Below, in pieces: positions 38,813 through 46,370 of a DNA stretch of 64,000 nucleotides; position 1 is the first letter of the stretch, and each line of letters starts with the position of its first letter. This DNA comes from Alistipes senegalensis JC50 (GTDB lineage: Bacteria > Bacteroidota > Bacteroidia > Bacteroidales > Rikenellaceae), in assembly GCF_025145645.1 (NCBI RefSeq), contig NZ_CP102252.1, positions 2,480,001 through 2,544,000 on the forward strand, in the 5' to 3' direction. The notes beneath the pieces are model-generated. The model was not told the origin of the DNA. It saw only the letters and a list, made by a program, of their open reading frames with translations, and ran no database searches. A program made the translations under genes and the position numbers.

Positions 38813-40243
38813 TTAGATCGCACTTTCGCTGTCGGGAACCGGCAGGGTGAGTTTGCCCTTGTGGTCGAATTTGCCTTCGGAGAAGGTGATCGGACGGTTG
38901 GTGCGCTTGTAGAAGAAGATGAGCTGCCCCTCGCCGATGAACTCCTTGCGGTATTCGTAGGTCAGGGCCTCCCAGAACGCATCTTCGGTCATCGTGCCCG
39001 AAAGCACGGGCGACGAGTAGCCGCGGGCCTTGCGCACGACCATCAAGTCGGCGGCGGCCGTCTTCATGTCGGTCTTGTAAAGGCATTCGGCGGCGATGTA
39101 GTAAGCCTCGCTGATACGGATGTTCGGGACGATCTTGTCCTTTTCATCGGAGACGTTGACGGTGTATTTCGTGAGGAAATTGGTCGAGGTCTTGATGAAA
39201 CCCGAACGCTTGTCGTTCGTCGGCGTGGTGAAGAAAGTCTTGTCGTCGATGGTCAGCCGGCGCGAGTTGGTATTGTTGACGTAGGGCTCGAACGTTTCCG
39301 TCAGTTTCTCCTGATAGAATCCGAAGAGCAGGTCGTCGAACATCTTGGGGACGCTCAGGATCGATCCCGAGGTGGAGAACTGCAAGGTCTTGGCGGTCAC
39401 CAGGTCGATGATCTCCTGCGCATAGGTCAGCGCATCGTCGGTCTTCTGGGCCCAGAGGCAGGCGCGGGCCAGCAGCACCGTCACGGCGTAGTAGTTCAGC
39501 CGGGTGCCGCGGTTGTTGTAGAATTTGCCCTGCGCGGGATTGCTCGAACCGAAGAAGCGGTAGGCCGTGGACGTGGCGTAGGAGGGGTTGACCTCAACGT
39601 CGAACGTTTTGAGCAGGTCGCGGGCCTTCACCAGGTCGCCGATCGTCTTTTCCATGAATTCCCGGTTTGGGATCGGCGGGTTGACCGTCGAAGGATAGGT
39701 CTCGACATAGGGGATGTAGCGTCCGTCGGCATCGACCTCCATCGACGCTCCGAACAGGCGCATCAGGTCGAAGTGCATCATGGCGCGGATGGCGTAGGCT
39801 TCGCCGAGGATCGTATTGCGGTCGATCTCTTCGTTGGTGAAGAATCCGTCGTCGGTCTTCTCGGTGTGCGCGATCAGGTCGTTGGCCTGGGCGATGATCT
39901 TGTAACCGGCGCCCCAGGCCGCGGAGGCGAGCGACGCGGCCTCCTTGGCCTCGTATTCCAGATCGTACATCTGGGGATAGGACTTGTAGTCGCTGGCGGG
40001 GTCGATGGCGTAGTAGCGCGCCCACACGTCGGTCATGCCCCACGAGAGTTCCTTGCCGTAGAGCGCGAAATCCGACATCTGGCGGTAGAGGCCGTTGACG
40101 ACTTTGTAGTAGCCGGCGGTGTTCTTGTAGAGGTCCGTATCGGTGATTTCGTATTCGGGCTCTATTTTCAGCCACTCCTCGCAGGCCGTGGCCATCGTTG
40201 CGGCGAGGAGAAGCGAAGCGAGATATATCTTTCTTGTTTTCAT
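38813..40243 (-). CDS. SusD/RagB-family surface nutrient-binding lipoprotein
   Basis: 476 residues. Lipoprotein signal MKTRKIYLASLLLAATMATAC (Cys21), then SusD helical repeats (KVVNGLYRQMSDFALYG, GEAYAIRAMMHFDLMRLFGAS) and the C-terminal AFWEALTYEYRKEFIGEGQLIFFYKR. The protein forms the lid over the SusC barrel and binds substrate outside the cell. It starts 14 bp after susC. Metalloprotease genes upstream suggest peptides rather than glycans, an inference from context. Confidence 0.93.
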   Translation of the reverse strand: MKTRKIYLASLLLAATMATACEEWLKIEPEYEITDTDLYKNTAGYYKVVNGLYRQMSDFALYGKELSWGMTDVWARYYAIDPASDYKSYPQMYDLEYEAKEAASLASAAWGAGYKIIAQANDLIAHTEKTDDGFFTNEEIDRNTILGEAYAIRAMMHFDLMRLFGASMEVDADGRYIPYVETYPSTVNPPIPNREFMEKTIGDLVKARDLLKTFDVEVNPSYATSTAYRFFGSSNPAQGKFYNNRGTRLNYYAVTVLLARACLWAQKTDDALTYAQEIIDLVTAKTLQFSTSGSILSVPKMFDDLLFGFYQEKLTETFEPYVNNTNSRRLTIDDKTFFTTPTNDKRSGFIKTSTNFLTKYTVNVSDEKDKIVPNIRISEAYYIAAECLYKTDMKTAAADLMVVRKARGYSSPVLSGTMTEDAFWEALTYEYRKEFIGEGQLIFFYKRTNRPITFSEGKFDHKGKLTLPVPDSESAI

Positions 40244-40257
40244 GATTCACGCATTTT

Positions 40258-43200
40258 TTAGAAGGAGGCGTTGACGGAAAGGGTGAACGCACGCGCGTAG
40301 GGCGACGAGAGGCCGCGCTCGACCTGGATCGAGCTGGCGGTGAACAGGTCGCGGCAGTTGAATTGCAGTTTGAGGCGGTAGAGTCCCAGTTTGCGGATCA
40401 TGTCGCGTTTGAACTCGTAGCCCACCGAGAGGCTCGACATGTTGAGGTAGCTGTAATTCTGCACCAGGCGCGACGTGGGGCGCGTCACCGAGTTGTAGTC
40501 CTTGATGTCGCGGAAGCGGGCGATGTCGCCGGGTTTGATCCAACGGTCGCTCAGCACGCGGCGGTCGCAGTTGCTGTTGAGGATGTCGGCCATCTCGATC
40601 GTCGTGCGGAGCGTCTGGTTGTAGCGCTGTCCGCCCCATTCGTACATGAAGTAGGTGTCGAGCGTGAAGCCTTTCCAATAGGCACTCAGGCCGAACGAAC
40701 CGCTCATCGAGGGTTCGGTGTCGCCGACCAGCACATTCTCCGCGGGGTCCCACTTGAAGGTGGTCGAACCGTCCCGGCGCATGTAGAGTTCCTTGCCCGT
40801 CGCCGGGTCGATGCCCAGCGAGCGCATGGCGTAGATGCCCGTCAGCGAGCCGCCTTCGACGTAGCGCAGCAGCGGGGTGGACTGCACGTCGTTGCCGCCC
40901 TGGTTGGAGTTGTAGTGCTCGTTCACGCGGTCGTTGTAGGCTCTCAGCGAGTTGGAGATCTTTTTGAGCTTGCCCTTGTTCGACGCGCCGTTGAATATCA
41001 GGTTGATGATCGTGTTCCGGGTGTTGACGACGCGGCTCTGGAGCTTGATCTCGTGTCCGCGGTTCTCCATGCGGCCGATGTTCTCCTTGTAGGAGGTGAA
41101 GCCCGACGAGGTCGGGATGAACATGTCGGCGATGTTGTCGTGGGTGTCCTTGATGTAGTAGTTGTATTTGGCGTAGAACAGCCCCTTGAGGATCTCGAAT
41201 TCGAAGCCCAGATCGGTCTGGAGCGTCCGCTCCCATTTCAGATTGGGGTTGCCCAGATACATGATCTGCACGCCGTCGCCCGTCGGATACTGCCAGTCGG
41301 TGAACATCTCGTACTTGTTCTGTGCGGCGTAGGAGGGGAACGACACCTTACCCGTCATGCCGTAGGTTCCGCGCAGCTTGAACTGCGTGAGCCACGGCGT
41401 GTTCTCCTTGAAGAATTTCAGGTTGTGGACGTTGACGCCGGCGCCGGTCGAGAAGAAGGGGGCGAAGCGTTTGTTGGAGCCGAACTGCGAGCTGCCGTCG
41501 ATACGTCCCGAAAGGTCGGCGAAGATCACGTCGTTGTACGAGTAGTTGAGCACGGCGAGGGCGCCGAACAACCGGTTCTTGCCTTCGAGGTAGCTCTTCG
41601 TGTCGATGTCCTTGGCGTAACCCGGGGCCGAGAATCCGCCTTCGGGGAATCCGCTGTAAGTGAATCCCTCGTAGTCGGTCTTCTCCTCGCGGATGTTCAG
41701 ACCCACGACGAAGTTGATGTTGTGACGGCCGATCTGGTCGTTGTAATAACCGTTCAGCGAGATGTCGTAGGTCGATTGCTTTTGCCGGGAGGTCGTCAGC
41801 TGGCCCTTTGTCTCTCTGCTCTGGAACTTGGCTGCGGCGGGATCGGTGAACTTGTCCGAGTCGCTGACGATATATCCCAGGGCGACGTTGGCTTTGAAAT
41901 TGATCTTCTTGTTGAGGTAGTAGCGGACATCGAACTGGTCGTAGAATTCGTGGCGTTTGCCCTTGTCGAAACTGCCCAGCGTGGCGTCGTACATCGGGTT
42001 GCGGTAGGGCGAGCCGCTGTGCCAGGTCGCCATGTTCATGCCGATGTTGCCGTTTTCGTCGAGATAGGTGTCGTAGGGGTTCATGCGCACGTAGTCCGAA
42101 AAGGTGCCGTAGGGCGACTCCTGCGAATTGACCAGCGTGGTGGTCATCTGGTTGCGGAACGTGAGGCCCTTGTACTGGTATTGCAGGTTGAGCGCCGCCG
42201 ACATCTTCTTGCGGTTCTGGCCTTTCATCACGCCCTCCTGGTCGTCGTACATCAGGTCGAGTCCGTAGCGGAAGGCGTCGGAGGCGCCGGCGATGCCGAT
42301 CGAGTGCTTGTGGCCGAACGACGTGCGCAGCGGCAGCGCGAGCCAGTCGGTTTCGATGCCGCGCTCGATGTTCTGCAACTTGCCGTTGTACTCTTTGAGC
42401 TTCGTGGCGATCTGCGACGGATCGTCCGTGTCGTAGTAGCCGGCCAGCCGTTCGGCTTCGAGCTTCTCGCGGGCGTTCATCAGGTTGTAGCTCGACAGGT
42501 CGGGGGCGTTGATCGTGAAGTTGCCGCTGTAAGTGACGTTCAGGCGTCCGGCGGGCAGGGGCTTGGTCGTGATGACGACCACGCCGTTGGCCGCGCGCGA
42601 ACCGTACATGGCCGTTGCGGCGGCGTCTTTCAGGATGGTGTAGGTCTCGATGCGCTCGATGTCGAGGTCGTAGATCTTCTCCATCGACACCTCATAGCCG
42701 TCGAGCATGAAGATCGGCTGGTTGGGGTCGTTCTTGAGCGCATGCTCCGAGGTGAGGCTCTCGTCGAGGGCGGGGGTGCCGATGCCCGAGCGTCCGCGGA
42801 CGTACATCTGCGGCAGGGCGTTGGGGTTCGAACCCATGTCGAGGTTCTCGGCGATGCGGAACGAGGGCTCGAAGATCTGGATGGCGCTCAGGGCGTTGCC
42901 CTGGGGCGCCACGGTTTTGAGCTGTTCGCCGGTGATCGTGGTCGATGATCCGGAGAACGATTTCTGGGCGATGTTCAGGATGCCCGTGACCACGACGTTG
43001 CCGATTTCGCTCACGGCCGGGTCCATGTGGACGTTGATCTTGTCCAGCTCCTTGAAGACCTGCTTGCCGTTGTTGAAAACGGCGATCTCCTGGTTCTTCA
43101 TGCCCAGGAACGAGAACGAAAGGGTCATGTCGTCCGAGCGGCGGGCCTTGAGGGTGAATTTGCCGTCGGGACCCGTCACGGCGCCGCGGCTCGCCTGTTT

Positions 43201-43638
43201 GAGCACGACGCTCACGCCGGCCAGCGGCAGTCCGTTTTCGTCGTAGACCACGCCGGAGAACTGCACGGCCTCCTCGGTGCCCTTTTTGATCTCGTCCGCA
43301 GGCCGGATGACGACCATGTTGCCGCGGATCTGGTAGCTGAGGCTGCTGTTGCGCAGGCAGTGTTTCACCACGTCAACGACGGTGGTGCGGCTCATTTGCA
43401 TCGAAACGCGCGGCAGCGACTCGATCTGCGAATTGTTGTAGACGAAGTCGTACTGCGTGTGGTTGTCCAGCCAGGTAAAGACCTGCTGTACGGTGGCGTT
43501 GCGGAAGTTGACCGCGATCGTCTGCTGCGACTGCTGTGCGCGGACGGCGCTCAGTCCCGCTGTCCAGATCACCAGCAGCACGGCCAGCCGCCGCATCACT
43601 CTGCCGGAGAAACCTGCTTCGGGTAAAAATTTCTTCAT
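40258..43638 (-). CDS. SusC/RagA TonB-dependent transporter with STN signalling domain
   Basis: 1126 residues. Signal peptide to about 35 (VRAQQ). STN domain about 37-110 (IAVNFRNATVQQVFTWLDNH), carboxypeptidase-regulatory-like beta domain about 122-210, TonB plug about 225-350 (LKDAAATAMYGSRAANGVVVITTKP), then a large beta-barrel ending in the aromatic residue of LSVNASF. The STN domain normally contacts a FecR anti-sigma in the periplasm to signal substrate, and a fecR gene heads this locus. Takes up large oligomers bound by the SusD partner. Confidence 0.95.
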   Translation of the reverse strand: MKKFLPEAGFSGRVMRRLAVLLVIWTAGLSAVRAQQSQQTIAVNFRNATVQQVFTWLDNHTQYDFVYNNSQIESLPRVSMQMSRTTVVDVVKHCLRNSSLSYQIRGNMVVIRPADEIKKGTEEAVQFSGVVYDENGLPLAGVSVVLKQASRGAVTGPDGKFTLKARRSDDMTLSFSFLGMKNQEIAVFNNGKQVFKELDKINVHMDPAVSEIGNVVVTGILNIAQKSFSGSSTTITGEQLKTVAPQGNALSAIQIFEPSFRIAENLDMGSNPNALPQMYVRGRSGIGTPALDESLTSEHALKNDPNQPIFMLDGYEVSMEKIYDLDIERIETYTILKDAAATAMYGSRAANGVVVITTKPLPAGRLNVTYSGNFTINAPDLSSYNLMNAREKLEAERLAGYYDTDDPSQIATKLKEYNGKLQNIERGIETDWLALPLRTSFGHKHSIGIAGASDAFRYGLDLMYDDQEGVMKGQNRKKMSAALNLQYQYKGLTFRNQMTTTLVNSQESPYGTFSDYVRMNPYDTYLDENGNIGMNMATWHSGSPYRNPMYDATLGSFDKGKRHEFYDQFDVRYYLNKKINFKANVALGYIVSDSDKFTDPAAAKFQSRETKGQLTTSRQKQSTYDISLNGYYNDQIGRHNINFVVGLNIREEKTDYEGFTYSGFPEGGFSAPGYAKDIDTKSYLEGKNRLFGALAVLNYSYNDVIFADLSGRIDGSSQFGSNKRFAPFFSTGAGVNVHNLKFFKENTPWLTQFKLRGTYGMTGKVSFPSYAAQNKYEMFTDWQYPTGDGVQIMYLGNPNLKWERTLQTDLGFEFEILKGLFYAKYNYYIKDTHDNIADMFIPTSSGFTSYKENIGRMENRGHEIKLQSRVVNTRNTIINLIFNGASNKGKLKKISNSLRAYNDRVNEHYNSNQGGNDVQSTPLLRYVEGGSLTGIYAMRSLGIDPATGKELYMRRDGSTTFKWDPAENVLVGDTEPSMSGSFGLSAYWKGFTLDTYFMYEWGGQRYNQTLRTTIEMADILNSNCDRRVLSDRWIKPGDIARFRDIKDYNSVTRPTSRLVQNYSYLNMSSLSVGYEFKRDMIRKLGLYRLKLQFNCRDLFTASSIQVERGLSSPYARAFTLSVNASF

Positions 43639-43669
43639 ACGCTGTCGGGTTATATGGATGAAACGATCA

Positions 43670-43706
43670 AAGATCCCCGCCTTCGAACCCCGGAGGCGGG
43701 GATCTT
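43670..43706 (-). terminator. Strong hairpin between the degenerate protease and susC
   Basis: 13-bp perfect stem, AAGATCCCCGCCT (43670-43682) with its complement at 43694-43706, and an 11-nt loop, in the 75-bp gap. On the reverse strand it is followed by TGATCG, a weak U-tract. It may partly terminate or, more likely, act as an RNA-stability barrier that sets susC levels apart from the protease genes. Confidence 0.5.
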
Positions 43707-43713
43707 CAAAGTC

Positions 43714-46344
43714 TTAGTCGATGAGCCGGCTGATCGACTCGTAGATGAACCGGTAGTGTTCGCGGGTGCGCCGGTCGCTGCTGTTGATGTAGGGTTTCAC
43801 GATCTGACGCAGCTCCTTGAGGATGCCGTAGTAGAGCTGGCGCGTTGACTGCGTGTTGATCACGGGCCAGTATTTCAGCGCTCCGTACTGGGCGCCGACC
43901 TCGTCGCGTCCGAAGTCCACGCCGTTCGTCGAGTAGAGCAGCGGCATCTCGTCGAGGGCCTTCATGCACGCTTCGGGGTCGCTGAAATCGAAGACCTTCG
44001 GGTCGCCGGCGATCTGTGCCGCGAGTGCCGATGCCGAACCGTTCCGGTACTTGGCGTTGCGGTCCACGATTTTCGACGAGGCCATCATCGTCTTGGCGAA
44101 GTTCGTCTGGTAGTAGAAATCCTCGTCGGAGAGCTTCTGTCCCTTGCGGGTCTTCTCGAAGAGTTTGTCGAACATGTAGCGGATGTAGCGCGCATGGTCG
44201 AAATGCTCCTTGCCCCGCCCCTCGTAGATGAACAGACGGGTCGCCGTGGCGTTCATCAGCAGGCTGAGGTAGTCCTTGTGCTCCTCGATGCGTTCGCGCT
44301 GGATGCCCATCAGGCGCACCAGCTCGGGGCGCTGCACCCAGTCGGGCATGTAGCGGTTGGCGTAGAGGATGTCGAGGGCCTCCTTCTGTTCCGCATAGGG
44401 CGTGAACTCATAGCTGGGAACGGGGTCGTTGGCCTTGCGCTCGTAGGTCTTCACGCCGTAGGCCGTGATGGCCACCTGGGTCAGCAGCTGTTTGTAGCGG
44501 CGGTAGAGGTAGTTGTAGATGCCGTTGCGGTAGAGATACTCGGGGTCGTCCTCGTCGGAGATCCACTTGTCGAAGTTCTCCATGCAGTACCTGAGGTTGC
44601 CCAGGGCGTATTTGAAGTTCTTGATGTCGTCGTCGCCCACGTCGTTGGCGCCGCAGTCGGGGCAGTCCTTGGCGTTCTCGTAGCGGTAGACGGGATTGCC
44701 GACCGTGGCGTCCACCCATTTCTCGATCACCTTGAGCTCCTCCTCGGAGGTCTTGGCTTCGGGAACGGGCTTGTAGAGGCACTTCACGACGTGGTAGTCG
44801 TATTCGCCCACGCCCGTCGGGGTGATTCGGAAGCCCTTCTCCACGGCGTCGATCGGCGCGATGAAGTTGTACTTGGCGATGTCGAGCATCGAGGGCGTCG
44901 TGCCGTATTTCCGCGTGAAGGCGGCGTTGTGGCGCAGCGAATCCGAGGGGAAGGCCGCCGACGAGGTCAGGTTGTACGACATGCCGAAGCAGTCAACGCC
45001 GGTGAGCCACGTGAAGTGGTTCTTGACGTGCTCGAAAAGCGTGCTGTCGGGCATGTAGCGCTGGCGCACCGACGGATCGGCGTGCGCCGTGAAGACGAAG
45101 ATCTCGAACGGCATCTCCCACGTCATGTTGTGGCAGACCATGACCGTCGTGCGGAGAATCTCGCCGCTGCGGGGATCGACGTAGGTGCGCACGCGGGTGT
45201 CGCCCGTGAGCGAAGGCACGTAGTTGATGCAGTTGTAGCGGAAGTTCTGGGGGCTGAACTGCGGGTCCTCTTCGGGCGTGGGGAACGGCCTGACGCGGAT
45301 GGCGTTCTTGAAGCCGATGGCCTCGAAACACTTGTTCCATTCGAGGATGCCCTTCGTGATGGCGGCGCTCATCTGCGCCGTGAAGGTCGTGTCGATGTAG
45401 AAAACCACGGGGGCCTTGGGCTCCACGGCTTCGCCCCGGTCGTAGGCCGCCTGGTCCGACGGCTCCATGCGCCAGCGGGTGGCGAAATAGACGGGGTTCA
45501 TCAGCTTGTAGTCCGAGTGGTAGTTGTACTTGCCCAGCACGTTCAGCGGCAGACGGAAGTCGGCCAGGCGCGGACGCATCGGCGTCTCGGGCAGCAGGGC
45601 CAGCGAACGCACCAGCTTGGCGGTGGTCACCTTGTTGTAGGTCTTGCCGATTTTGCTGTCGTAGGTGATGTAGCTGGTGACGGTGGCGTTGTCGTCGAAA
45701 GCCGCCACGTCGGTCAGCAGCGAGCGGTCCTTCTTCTGGTTGAAGGAGACGCCGCGCAGCACGAGTTTCGTTTCCGAGCGGGGGTCGATGGCCGTCAGCA
45801 GGCTTTCGCCTCCGATGAACAGGTCGGTCATGTCGAACACGACGGCCGTGGAGTCGGCGTTGAAGGCTTTGATCTTGTACGACCCGAGGATCGCCGGCAT
45901 GTTGCTCTGGGCCAGGGCGCGGCGGATCTCCTCGCCGTTGTCGGCCACGACCGACTGGCTGCGGTCGCGGCGCAGCAGGACCGTGCGGTTGATCGTGTCG
46001 AACTTGACTTGCAGCGGCCGCAGCGGCGAGAGGCCGACGTAACTGTCGGTGTGGTCGGTGATCTCGGCCACCGACGACATGAGCATCATGTCGCGGTTGA
46101 GCATTTTCAGGGGCAGTTCGACCAGCAGTTTGTCATCGACGATGTGCAGGGTCATGATGCCGCCTTTCGAGGTTTTTACCTTCTTGTCCTTGAAGAGCTT
46201 GTCGTATTCGCTCTGCTTTTTGACGGGTGCGGCGGCGGTCGTCGTCTGGGCTTTCTTCTTCGATTTCCTGCCCTTGGCGAAAGTCGCCGTCGAAGCGCCC
46301 GACAGGAGCAGCAGCGAAAGCAGACAGATCAGATATCGTTTCAT
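43714..46344 (-). CDS. Degenerate zinc metalloprotease homologue (DUF5118/5117/4953), active site lost
   Basis: 876 residues, signal peptide ending FAKG, full three-part family layout: DUF5118 near YDKLFKDKKVKT, a long DUF5117 core, and DUF4953 with YGTTPSMLDIAKYN. Aligned with the upstream paralogue, the zinc motif HEVGHCLGFMH is replaced by LTGVDCFGMSY at residues 447-457, so all three His ligands and the catalytic Glu are missing. The frame is intact and flanking regions are conserved (SSAAFPSDSLR against SSAAIPVDSLR). A CPDC motif absent from the paralogue lies near residue 555. Predicted non-catalytic: perhaps a peptide-binding or partner protein for SusCD. Confidence 0.85.
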   Translation of the reverse strand: MKRYLICLLSLLLLSGASTATFAKGRKSKKKAQTTTAAAPVKKQSEYDKLFKDKKVKTSKGGIMTLHIVDDKLLVELPLKMLNRDMMLMSSVAEITDHTDSYVGLSPLRPLQVKFDTINRTVLLRRDRSQSVVADNGEEIRRALAQSNMPAILGSYKIKAFNADSTAVVFDMTDLFIGGESLLTAIDPRSETKLVLRGVSFNQKKDRSLLTDVAAFDDNATVTSYITYDSKIGKTYNKVTTAKLVRSLALLPETPMRPRLADFRLPLNVLGKYNYHSDYKLMNPVYFATRWRMEPSDQAAYDRGEAVEPKAPVVFYIDTTFTAQMSAAITKGILEWNKCFEAIGFKNAIRVRPFPTPEEDPQFSPQNFRYNCINYVPSLTGDTRVRTYVDPRSGEILRTTVMVCHNMTWEMPFEIFVFTAHADPSVRQRYMPDSTLFEHVKNHFTWLTGVDCFGMSYNLTSSAAFPSDSLRHNAAFTRKYGTTPSMLDIAKYNFIAPIDAVEKGFRITPTGVGEYDYHVVKCLYKPVPEAKTSEEELKVIEKWVDATVGNPVYRYENAKDCPDCGANDVGDDDIKNFKYALGNLRYCMENFDKWISDEDDPEYLYRNGIYNYLYRRYKQLLTQVAITAYGVKTYERKANDPVPSYEFTPYAEQKEALDILYANRYMPDWVQRPELVRLMGIQRERIEEHKDYLSLLMNATATRLFIYEGRGKEHFDHARYIRYMFDKLFEKTRKGQKLSDEDFYYQTNFAKTMMASSKIVDRNAKYRNGSASALAAQIAGDPKVFDFSDPEACMKALDEMPLLYSTNGVDFGRDEVGAQYGALKYWPVINTQSTRQLYYGILKELRQIVKPYINSSDRRTREHYRFIYESISRLID

Positions 46345-46370
46345 AATGTGAATCGCTGTTTGGGGTTAAA

